DNA of 64,000 bases from Methylobacterium gossipiicola (lineage in GTDB: Bacteria > Pseudomonadota > Alphaproteobacteria > Rhizobiales > Beijerinckiaceae): contig NZ_FOPM01000010.1 of assembly GCF_900113485.1 (NCBI RefSeq), forward strand, positions 62,001 to 126,000, given 5' to 3'. Positions 27,454 to 34,799 of this stretch are shown here, piece after piece; within the stretch, counting starts at the first letter, position 1; each line of letters begins with the position of its first letter. The position numbers were made by a program, and so were the translations under genes. A model generated the notes under the pieces. The model was not told where the DNA came from. It ran no database searches and saw nothing but the letters and a program-made list of their open reading frames with translations.

Positions 27454-27477
27454 TTGGAGGCGATTTTCCAACCAAGC
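27448..27477 (+). terminator. Hairpin at the right edge of the AT-rich insert
   Basis: Arms 27448-27457 and 27468-27477 (gcttagttgg / ccaaccaagc) pair with one mismatch around a 10-base loop. It lies right after the AT-rich genes, where a terminator would be expected, but there is no T-run after it. It could instead be a recombination or transposon end. Confidence 0.4.
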
Positions 27478-27636
27478 GCTCCGTTGCGATATCCATAATC
27501 CCCCATTTCGCCACAAAACCGACTAAGCTCGCGCCCCAAACGGCCCGCCCCGCGCGCCTGCCCGAAGCATCGCGCGAAACAGCCCCGTGCCCTATAAGGG
27601 CCGGGGAGGGGGCCTGAAGGCCCGCACAGGATCAGC

Positions 27637-29010
27637 ATGTTCTTCCGCAAGCGCCCGAACCCCGAGCCCGTGCCGGCCGCGTCCGAGGAGCGGGCGCAGC
27701 CGCCGCGTCCGTCGCCGCGCAGCCCGAGCGAGGCCCTGAAGCCCACCGCCGCGCCGCCGCCGCCGGACCTGCCGCCGCGCCGCCGGGGCGGGTTCCTGGC
27801 CACCGTCTCCGGGCTCCTCACCCTGTCGGTGGTTCTGGCCATCGGGGTGATGATCGGCCTGACGCTGTTCGAGCGGCAGGTGAAGGAGCCGGGGCCGCTG
27901 CCCGGCGACAAGGTGGTGGTGATCCCGCCCCGCTCCGGCACCACGGAGATCGCCCAGGCGCTGACCCGCGAGGGCGTCATCGCCCATACGGCCCTGTTCG
28001 AATGGGCGGCGCGCTTCAGCGGCAAGGCGCTCAAGGCCGGTGAATACACCTTCAAGGCCCATGCCAGCATTGGTGACGCCATCGACACCCTGGCCTCGGG
28101 CCGTCAGGTCCAGCACGCCATCACCTTCCCGGAGGGGCTGACGAGCGAGCAGATCGTCACCCGCCTCAACGAGAACGACATCCTCACGGGCGACATCAAC
28201 GAGATCCCGGCGGAGGGCTCGCTCCTGCCCGACACCTACAAGTTCGAGCGCGGCGCCACCCGGCAGCAGATCGTCAACCTCATGCGCGCCAAGCAGCGCG
28301 AGGTGCTCGCCGACATCTGGAAGCGCCGCTCCGCCGACATTCCGGTGAAGACTCCGGCCGAGATGGTGACCCTCGCCTCCATCGTCGAGAAGGAGACGGG
28401 CCGGGCCGACGAGCGCCCCCGCGTCGCCGGCGTGTTCGTCAACCGCCTCAACAAGCGCATGAAGCTGCAATCGGACCCCACCATCGTGTACGGGCTGGTG
28501 GGTGGGCGCGGCACCCTCGGGCGCGGCATCCAGCGCGGCGAGATCGAGCGCGCGACGCCCTACAACACCTACGTCATCGAAGGTCTGCCGCCCGGCCCCA
28601 TCGCCAATCCGGGTCGCGCCGCCCTGGAGGCGGTGGCCAACCCGTCGCGCACGAAGGACCTGTTCTTCGTCGCCGACGGCACCGGCGGCCACGCCTTCGC
28701 CGAGACGCTTGAGGGCCATTCCCGCAACGTCGCCCGCTGGCGCCAGGTCGAGCGCGCCCGGCAGGCTCCGACCCCGGACGCCGCCGTGGACAAGGCCGAG
28801 CCGGCGCCCGCGCCCACCGCCGCGCCCCCCGCCGATCCGGGCCGGGCCTCCGCCTACGCCCCGGCGGACGGCACCAACTTCGCCCCCGGCACCCCGGCGC
28901 CGCGCCCGAAGGCGTTCGACGCCTCCGAGGGCACCCGCCTCGATCCCCTGCGCAACAAGACCTACGATCTCAACTCGGCCAAGACCGTCCCGGTGCTGAA
29001 GCAGCCGTGA
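27637..29010 (+). CDS. mltG: Endolytic transglycosylase MltG
   Basis: MltG is an inner-membrane YceG-like transglycosylase that cuts nascent glycan strands. The 457-residue protein has a Pro-rich cytoplasmic N-terminus (1-50), one TM helix (about 52-75, FLATVSGLLTLSVVLAIGVM) and a periplasmic YceG domain. Conserved segments are EGSLLPDTY, LASIVEKETG with the catalytic Glu, and LQSDPTIVYGL. A low-complexity Ala/Pro tail of about 90 residues follows the domain. It normally follows fabF directly; here an AT-rich gene intervenes. Confidence 0.94.
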   Translation: MFFRKRPNPEPVPAASEERAQPPRPSPRSPSEALKPTAAPPPPDLPPRRRGGFLATVSGLLTLSVVLAIGVMIGLTLFERQVKEPGPLPGDKVVVIPPRSGTTEIAQALTREGVIAHTALFEWAARFSGKALKAGEYTFKAHASIGDAIDTLASGRQVQHAITFPEGLTSEQIVTRLNENDILTGDINEIPAEGSLLPDTYKFERGATRQQIVNLMRAKQREVLADIWKRRSADIPVKTPAEMVTLASIVEKETGRADERPRVAGVFVNRLNKRMKLQSDPTIVYGLVGGRGTLGRGIQRGEIERATPYNTYVIEGLPPGPIANPGRAALEAVANPSRTKDLFFVADGTGGHAFAETLEGHSRNVARWRQVERARQAPTPDAAVDKAEPAPAPTAAPPADPGRASAYAPADGTNFAPGTPAPRPKAFDASEGTRLDPLRNKTYDLNSAKTVPVLKQP

Positions 29011-29547
29011 GGGGGCGGGGGGCCACATCATAGGATGAGAAGAGTCGCCGCCCGCTCGCGACGACAGGATCGCGCAGGGCAGATTGGGACAGACCGCGCT
29101 CGCCAAGCGAACCCGGAACCAGAGCGGTCGACAGCATCTGATTGACCCCCTCGGTTTGGGCCAAACGCGGGTCCCCTCTCCTGAAAGGAGAGGGACAGGG
29201 TGAGGTGTGTGACTTTTCCGGAGAGCTCGCACACCTCACCCCAGCCCTCTCCTTACAGGAGAGGGAGCCCGTCGCGTCCACTCGATCCGAAGGGCTCAAC
29301 CGGAAGCCAGATAAGACCCCGCATCACCGATGTTTTTGGCTCCCGAGCGGGGATCGAAATGTTCGATCGCCCCCTACGCCAACTCCGATCGCGTTGCCCG
29401 GAAGGAGAGGGGACCCGCGCCGTCTACGCGGTGTGACGGCGGTCACCACCGGCCGGGAAACGGTCTCCCCGTGCGCCTCCCGGTAGCCACCCGGCCAGAT
29501 GCGGGGCATTGTCCGCGAAATTCGGTCACAAGCGGTCGCAGACGAGC
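29011..29547. other. Gap of 537 bases with a REP-like palindrome
   Basis: No gene is seen between mltG and yicC. The middle holds the inverted repeat listed separately (29173-29266). A third partial copy of its core (ggaaggagaggggaccc) appears near 29400-29416. The rest is unremarkable; the yicC promoter probably lies in the last 150 bases. Confidence 0.5.
29173..29266. repeat. REP/BIME-like inverted repeat
   Basis: Two small palindromes of the type cccTCTCCTgaaAGGAGAggg (29173-29194 and 29245-29265) flank arms that are themselves complementary (gggtgaggtgtg at about 29199-29210 with cacacctcaccc at about 29229-29241). The whole element can fold into one long hairpin. Sequences with this ctctcct/aggagag core are common dispersed intergenic repeats in many proteobacteria. 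Confidence 0.6.
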
Positions 29548-30426
29548 ATGATCCTCTCCAGCATGACGGGCTTCGCCCGGGCCACGGGCACCACCGGGCC
29601 GGTCCAGTGGGCGTGGGAGGTCCGGTCCGTGAACGGGCGCGGCCTCGAGGTGCGGCTGCGGGTGCCGGGGGGCTTCGACGCCGCCGGGGAGGTCGCCCGC
29701 ACCGCCCTGCAGAAGACCCTGGCGCGCGGCCAGTGCCAGCTCTCTCTGACCCTGTCCCGCCCCGACACCACGCCGCGCATAAAAATCAACGAGGCGCTGC
29801 TCGCCGACCTCGCGGCGGCCGTCGCCCGGGTGCCCCGGCCCGAGGGCGTGGCGCCCGCCACCCTGGACGGGCTCTTGGCCCTGCGCGGCGTCATCGAGGC
29901 CGAGGAGGAGGCGGGGGCCGATGCCGAGGCGCTCAACCGCGACCTCGCCGAGGGGGTGGTGCGCCTCGTCACCGACCTCGTGGAGGCGCGCCGCGCCGAG
30001 GGGCGCGCGCTGCGCGCCATCATCGAGGGCCAGCTCGCCGAGATGGCCCGCCTGACCAGGGCCGCCGAGGCGTGTCCCGCCCGCCAGCCCGAGGCCGTGC
30101 GGGCGCGCCTTTCCGCCACGGTCTCGACCCTCATCGCGGTGGGCACCCTCGATCCCGACCGCCTGCACCAGGAGGCGGTGCTGCTCGCCGCCAAGGCCGA
30201 TGTCCGCGAGGAGCTCGACCGGCTCACCGCGCATCTTTCCAGCGCGGCCGACCTCCTCGCGGCTGGCGGCCCCATCGGCCGCAAGCTCGATTTCCTCGCC
30301 CAGGAGCTCGGCCGCGAGGCCAACACCCTGTGCGCCAAGGCGGGCGACATCACCCTGTCGCGGATCGGACTCGACTTGAAGGCCGTGGTGGAGCAATTCC
30401 GCGAGCAGGTTCAGAACGTCGAATAG
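29548..30426 (+). CDS. yicC: YicC-family endoribonuclease
   Basis: The 292-residue protein begins MILSSMTGFARA, the signature YicC N-terminus, and includes VRSVNGRGLEVRLRVP. The C-terminal DUF1732-type segment reads GRKLDFLAQELGREANTLCAKA, then VEQFREQVQNVE. YicC proteins are endoribonucleases implicated in RNA turnover. The start at 29548 removes 13 codons of spurious upstream frame. The stop is 9 bases before gmk, so the two genes are almost certainly co-transcribed. Confidence 0.93.
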   Translation: MILSSMTGFARATGTTGPVQWAWEVRSVNGRGLEVRLRVPGGFDAAGEVARTALQKTLARGQCQLSLTLSRPDTTPRIKINEALLADLAAAVARVPRPEGVAPATLDGLLALRGVIEAEEEAGADAEALNRDLAEGVVRLVTDLVEARRAEGRALRAIIEGQLAEMARLTRAAEACPARQPEAVRARLSATVSTLIAVGTLDPDRLHQEAVLLAAKADVREELDRLTAHLSSAADLLAAGGPIGRKLDFLAQELGREANTLCAKAGDITLSRIGLDLKAVVEQFREQVQNVE

Positions 30427-30435
30427 GTTTCGCAG

Positions 30436-31080
30436 ATGCAGGCCACGGAAATCGGGCGGCGCGGGTTCATCCTCATCCTGTCCTCGCCCTCGGGGGCCGG
30501 CAAGACCACGCTCACCCGCGCCGTGGCGGGCGATCCGCGCTGGGGCCTCGACCTGTCGATCTCGGTGACGACGCGCCAGCGCCGGCCCTCCGAGATCGAC
30601 GGCAAGCACTACAACTTCATCGACCGCGAGGCCTTCGACGCGCTGCGCGCCGCCGACAACCTCCTCGAATGGGCGGAGGTGCACGGCAATTTCTACGGCA
30701 CCCCGCGCCGGCCGGTCGAGAAGGTGCTGGGCGCCGGCCGGGACATGATCTTCGACATCGACTACCAGGGCACCCGGCAGGTGCGGGCGAAGCTGACCCA
30801 GGACGTGGTGACGGTGTTCATCCTGCCGCCGAGCCTCGCCGAGCTGCGCCAGCGCCTGGAGCGCCGGGCCGAGGATTCGTCCGAGACCATCGAGAAGCGC
30901 CTCGCCAATGCCCGCGTCGAGATCCAGCGCTGGAGCGAGTACGACTACGTCATCGTTAACGACGACCTCGACGACGCCTTCCGCTCGCTGGAAGGCATCC
31001 TCGTCGCCGAGCGCCTGAAGCGCGAGCGCCGCACCGGCCTGACCTCCTTCGTCGAGGGCCTGCTCGCCGAGCCGAATTGA
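30436..31080 (+). CDS. gmk: Guanylate kinase
   Basis: Gmk phosphorylates GMP to GDP with ATP. The 214-residue product has the P-loop SSPSGAGKTT, the GMP-binding segment SVTTRQRRPSEIDGKHYNF, the EWAEVHGNFYGTP loop, and IFDIDYQGTRQV. It follows yicC in the conserved mltG-yicC-gmk order. A palindromic repeat starts at its stop codon. Confidence 0.97.
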   Translation: MQATEIGRRGFILILSSPSGAGKTTLTRAVAGDPRWGLDLSISVTTRQRRPSEIDGKHYNFIDREAFDALRAADNLLEWAEVHGNFYGTPRRPVEKVLGAGRDMIFDIDYQGTRQVRAKLTQDVVTVFILPPSLAELRQRLERRAEDSSETIEKRLANARVEIQRWSEYDYVIVNDDLDDAFRSLEGILVAERLKRERRTGLTSFVEGLLAEPN

Positions 31081-31129
31081 GGCATCGCCCCGAAAGGTGG
31101 TCGCCGGATTTCGGAAAAAGGCGATGCCT
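31080..31129. repeat. Palindromic intergenic repeat, copy 1
   Basis: Perfect outer arms (aggcatcgcc 31080-31089; ggcgatgcct 31120-31129) enclose an inner palindrome (ccgaaa 31090-31095; tttcgg 31109-31114) around ggtgg-tcgccgga. The same architecture and sequence occur in opposite orientation at 57828-57874. It lies at the end of gmk, so it may also terminate that transcript. Confidence 0.7.
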
Positions 31130-31232
31130 CGTGCATCGATCCAGACGGAGGCTTCAGCCGTGTCTGGGAAAATTGATGCAAAAACAAAAGCCGAGTGCTC
31201 TGGCGCAGGAACGAAGTGATTGCGTCACAGCA

Positions 31233-32279
31233 CTAGACAGGCGGGATCACCGTCGCGCGGCGTGCCTCCAGCATCTGCCACGCGACGAGGGCCGGCACGC
31301 CCAGCACCACGTCGGGCACGCGTTTGGCCAGCGACAGGGCGAGCGCCGTTCCGGGATCGAGGCCGAACAGTCCCCCCAGCAGCACGAAGCCGCCCTCCTG
31401 CACCCCGAGCCCGCTCGGCACCGGGAACGCCGCCGACTTGATCGCCTGACTCAGCGCCTCGATCACCAGGATCTCGGTCCAGGTCACGCCCGCGATGCCG
31501 ATGCAGGCCAGCGCGATCCAGATTTCGACGGCCCCCATTCCCCAGGCCAGGAGATGGAGGAAGAACCCGGCCGCGAGATCGCGGCGCCGGCTTGTGGCCC
31601 AGATGGCGTCGAGCGCCGCGTAGACGCCGCCCGGCGCGCCGTCCCGCGGCGTCACGGCCGCGCCGGCCCAGCGGCGCATCCGATCCACGGACCGGCGCAC
31701 GAGGGCACGGGCCGCGCCGCTGCGCTGGACCGCGAAGAACGCCGCCACGATCACGGCCGTTACCGCCAGAGCCCCCGCCGTCCAGGCCGTCAGGGCCTCG
31801 GCCGTGCCGCCGCCGACCCGCGTCAGCAGCCCGACACCGAGGAGGGCGAACAAACCTTGAGTTGCAACCTGCATGAGCATGTCGACGAGGATCGAGGCCG
31901 CCGCCAGCGCTCCCGCAACACCCCAAAACGTGAGCAGGCGCCCGCCCACCACGTCGCCGCCCACGGAGGCCACGGGCAGCAGCACGTTGATGCCCTCGCG
32001 CACAAAGCGCAGGATGAGGAACGCCCCCGCCTCGACCCCAGCGAGTCCCCGCAGGAGCCGGGCCCAGGCGATCCCGCACAGGGCGACGACGATCCCCCGG
32101 ACGAGGACGATGCCGACGAGCCCGAGGGGGCCGATCCGCCCGAACGCGTCGGCCACCGCCTGGAGATCGTGCGTCACCACGAGCCAGACGCCGAGGGCGA
32201 GGCCCAGGACGGTGCCCAGAAGTGGCAGCCGCCGCAGGATCGCCCGGCCGACGGTGTCGCGCGCGCGGGCCTGCCTCAT
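31233..32279 (-). CDS. HpnL-like membrane protein (LPG synthase TM-domain family)
   Basis: This 348-residue protein has about seven to eight transmembrane helices of the lysylphosphatidylglycerol-synthase TM/YbhN superfamily. The C-terminal motif PVPSGLGVQEGGFVLLGGLFG, followed by LALSLAKRVPDVVLGVPAL, closely resembles HpnL, a protein found with hopanoid biosynthesis clusters. Hopanoids are abundant in methylobacteria, so a lipid-transport role is plausible but not shown, and no other hopanoid gene is nearby. I start at ATG 32279, which has a ttggagaa site before it; a GTG at 32336 would overlap the upstream gene's stop. Confidence 0.75.
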   Translation of the reverse strand: MRQARARDTVGRAILRRLPLLGTVLGLALGVWLVVTHDLQAVADAFGRIGPLGLVGIVLVRGIVVALCGIAWARLLRGLAGVEAGAFLILRFVREGINVLLPVASVGGDVVGGRLLTFWGVAGALAAASILVDMLMQVATQGLFALLGVGLLTRVGGGTAEALTAWTAGALAVTAVIVAAFFAVQRSGAARALVRRSVDRMRRWAGAAVTPRDGAPGGVYAALDAIWATSRRRDLAAGFFLHLLAWGMGAVEIWIALACIGIAGVTWTEILVIEALSQAIKSAAFPVPSGLGVQEGGFVLLGGLFGLDPGTALALSLAKRVPDVVLGVPALVAWQMLEARRATVIPPV

Positions 32280-32307
32280 GGGGGCGTTCTCCAACCTCAG
32301 GATGCCG

Positions 32308-32796
32308 TCAGGCCGGGGACGTATCCACCGATCCACCGGGGGGCGTTAGCGTGGCTTTGGGGCCGAAATCGGGGAGGAGGGCATCGAGGATCGCCTGACG
32401 GTCGCCGGCCGGATCGACGAGGGCGATGCGGCCCCGGGCGAGGCTCGCCGTCGTCGCCACCGCCACCGCGCGTTTCGGACAGGGGCCGAGGCATCCGACC
32501 TCGACGAGGCGCGGCTTGGCGTGCCGGTCCTTTGACGGTCCCGCCCGGACCTTCATGGCCCGCTTGAGGACGCTGCGCAGGGTGCCCTTCGGCAAGCCCT
32601 GACGCTTGAGGCATTTGGTGCAGACGAGGACGACGGCGTCGAACTTCGCCCGGGCATAGCGAATCTTTTCCGGTTGCGGCGACAACGCCTGGCGGCGTTT
32701 GCCCTTCGAGGACTTGGAAACCTCCGCCGGTGGGCTCGGTGACATGTCGGGTGACTCGGAAGCTGCGTGCGTCAGGTCCATACGGTCTCGTTCCAT
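32308..32796 (-). CDS. Thioredoxin-like 2Fe-2S ferredoxin-domain protein
   Basis: The 162-residue product contains a compact domain with VCTKCLKRQGLPKG and VEVGCLGPCPKRAVAV. Together these give four Cys in the CxxC ... CxxxC arrangement of thioredoxin-like [2Fe-2S] proteins (NuoE type). N- and C-terminal 45 and 20 residues are polar and low in complexity. The basic stretch KSSKGKRRQ is unusual. It lies 28 bases upstream of the HpnL-like gene on the same strand and diverges from the KpsE-like gene. The partner redox enzyme is unknown. Confidence 0.75.
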   Translation of the reverse strand: MERDRMDLTHAASESPDMSPSPPAEVSKSSKGKRRQALSPQPEKIRYARAKFDAVVLVCTKCLKRQGLPKGTLRSVLKRAMKVRAGPSKDRHAKPRLVEVGCLGPCPKRAVAVATTASLARGRIALVDPAGDRQAILDALLPDFGPKATLTPPGGSVDTSPA

Positions 32797-32966
32797 CGCC
32801 CGCGGGCGGGGGTGGGGCCTCCTCGCCGACAGCCGGCCACGCCTTAAAAAGGGCCGAAAAACGGGAGACTCCGGGGGTCAACGGCACGGGGTCGAAAGGG
32901 CTCCCCGCCGCGCCACGCGCGGTATGGGGTCGCGTTCGCGCGCCGAGCCTCCGGGAACCCGATGTG

Positions 32967-34280
32967 ATGAATGTCGACGAGGTCAAGCAGTCGGAACGCC
33001 TGCGTGGGGTCCTGGACCTCGCCCTGCGGGCGGTCCCCGATCTGCGGCGCAACGCCGAAACCGTGGAACCGATCCCGACCGGTCGGGCCCCGGCTTTCCT
33101 GCTTAAGGCGGGCGAACGTCTCGATTGGCGACGCCTGCCGGGGCTGCGGCCGGCCTCGTCCAAGCCCCCGAACCTGATCGCCGACCTCATCCGCAATTTC
33201 AGCGTGTTCGTGCTGCTGCCGACCCTGCTGCTGGCGGTCTACTTCTACGGCTTTGCGTCCGACCAGTATATCGCCGAGTCGCAATTCACCGTGCGCGGCA
33301 ATGTCGAGCCCATGGAAGATGGATCCGTGGGCCAGTTCGCCGATCTGATTCAGAAGCACAACAGCCAGGACAGCTTCATCGTCAAGAACTACATCCAGAG
33401 TCAGACCCTCGTCGCCAAGCTCGAGGAGTCGCTGAAAGTCTCGGCGATGTTCTCCCGCAAGGAGGCCGATTTCTGGAGCCGCTACCGGCCGCCGCAGCCC
33501 ATCGAGGAACTGACGAAGTACTGGCGCCAGCACGTGGCCGCGCGCATCGACGTCATCTCCGGCATCATCACCCTCTCGGTTCGGGCCTTCACGCCGGAGG
33601 ATGCCCTCGCCATCTCCAAGGAAGTCATCGCCCGGACGGAAGTGCTGATCAACGAGATTTCGCGGGCGGCGCAGGCCGATCTCGTGGCGCATGCGGAGGC
33701 CGATGCGGTTCGGGCGCAGACCCGCCTGCGCGAGGCCCACCTCGCCCTTCAGACCTTCCGCAACCGCTGGGGCATCATCGATCCGATCAAGACGGCGGAA
33801 GCGACGCTGACCACCCTCGGCAGTCTGCGCAAGGACCAGCTCAAGGCCGAGACGGACCTGCAGGTTCTGCGCGGCTCGAACCTCGACGAGAAGTCCCGCA
33901 GCATCCAGACCCTGGTGGCCAACCTCGCGGCGATCCAGCAGCAGATCAAGCGGCTTCAAGAGCAGCTGACCACCGACGGGCTCACGGGCACCGATCCATC
34001 GAACAACATGACCCGCGCGCTCCTCGAATACGAGGGACTTCAGGTTGAAAAGACCATCGCGAGCAAGTTGAACGAATCGGCCAACCTCATGGTCGATCGC
34101 GCCCGCGTCGCGGCCACCAAGCAGCAGATCTTCCTCGCCACCTTCGTGCCGCCAGATCTGCCCAGCGACTCGCTCTACCCCCACCGGGGCTACGCGGTGT
34201 CCGTGGGCTTCTTCTGCTTCCTCGTGGTCTGGAGTTCCATGGCGCTCATCATGGCGGGCCTGAAGGACCAGCGCCTGTAA
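32967..34280 (+). CDS. Capsule polysaccharide export inner-membrane protein (KpsE/BexC-like)
   Basis: The 437-residue protein has the polysaccharide co-polymerase layout. A cytoplasmic N-terminus (about 1-70) is followed by TM1 (about 75-95, NFSVFVLLPTLLLAVYFYGF). A long periplasmic region with extended coiled coils (about 225-340, QADLVAHAEADAVRAQTRL) comes next, then a C-terminal TM2 (about 408-430) after the LPSDSLYPHRGYAV motif. YIAESQFTVRG after TM1 is typical of KpsE/CtrB/BexC. These proteins bridge an ABC exporter to the outer-membrane channel. No kpsM, kpsT or kpsD homologue is in the window, so it is an orphan here. Start at ATG 32967. Confidence 0.85.
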   Translation: MNVDEVKQSERLRGVLDLALRAVPDLRRNAETVEPIPTGRAPAFLLKAGERLDWRRLPGLRPASSKPPNLIADLIRNFSVFVLLPTLLLAVYFYGFASDQYIAESQFTVRGNVEPMEDGSVGQFADLIQKHNSQDSFIVKNYIQSQTLVAKLEESLKVSAMFSRKEADFWSRYRPPQPIEELTKYWRQHVAARIDVISGIITLSVRAFTPEDALAISKEVIARTEVLINEISRAAQADLVAHAEADAVRAQTRLREAHLALQTFRNRWGIIDPIKTAEATLTTLGSLRKDQLKAETDLQVLRGSNLDEKSRSIQTLVANLAAIQQQIKRLQEQLTTDGLTGTDPSNNMTRALLEYEGLQVEKTIASKLNESANLMVDRARVAATKQQIFLATFVPPDLPSDSLYPHRGYAVSVGFFCFLVVWSSMALIMAGLKDQRL

Positions 34281-34444
34281 CGGCCCCCGACGGGCCGGAT
34301 CACCCTCGCATCAGCGGGGGTTCTTCGGGATGGATGGATCACGAAAAATCATCACCGTCTCGATGTCCCGCATTGTCTTTCGTCGGCCCGGCCTCCATGT
34401 CGGCGAAAAATGCTCCCCCTCGGAAACCCGTCCCTCGGAAACCC

Positions 34445-34720
34445 ATGTCCGAATTCGCCGACCTCGTCGCCCGCGCCGTCAACCCGTCCATGAGCCGGGA
34501 CGCGCGGCAAGCCGTCTACGGCGTGGTCAAGGAGGCCGTGCAGCGCCTGCAGGCCCGCGACGGGATGGCGGCGGACGATCCGCGCATCGCCCTGCAGCAA
34601 CACCTCGTCGAGGAGACGATCCGCGACGTCGAGGCCGATATCGCCCGGTTCATTTCCCTCGAGAAGCTGGAGCGCGCCCACGCGGCACAGGTGGCCGAGG
34701 AAGCGGCCCGGAACCGCTGA
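34445..34720 (+). CDS. Small helical hypothetical protein
   Basis: The 91-residue product (from MSEFADLVARAV) is predicted mostly helical and charged, with EAVQRLQARDG and LVEETIRDVEADIARFISLEK. I recognise no family. The frame is open from ATG 34334, but that extension is low-complexity and contains a 12-base direct repeat (cctcggaaaccc at about 34419 and 34434), so the later ATG is preferred. It is convergent with flbD. Confidence 0.6.
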   Translation: MSEFADLVARAVNPSMSRDARQAVYGVVKEAVQRLQARDGMAADDPRIALQQHLVEETIRDVEADIARFISLEKLERAHAAQVAEEAARNR

Positions 34721-34768
34721 CGGCAGGCGGCGAGGGGCGTTCCCCGAGGCACCGCCCGCCAAGTCCGA

Positions 34769-34799
34769 AGGCCACCGCGAAGGCCTCGGGTGGTGGCCT
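34769..34799. terminator. Hairpin between hypothetical gene and flbD
   Basis: Arms aggccacc (34769-34776) and ggtggcct (34792-34799) pair perfectly around a 15-base loop, between the ends of convergent genes. No T-run is present, so termination is only probable. Confidence 0.4.

Noticed and set aside
29142..29486. Open frames across the REP-like palindrome
   Set aside because: They are created by the repeat itself and encode no protein-like sequence.
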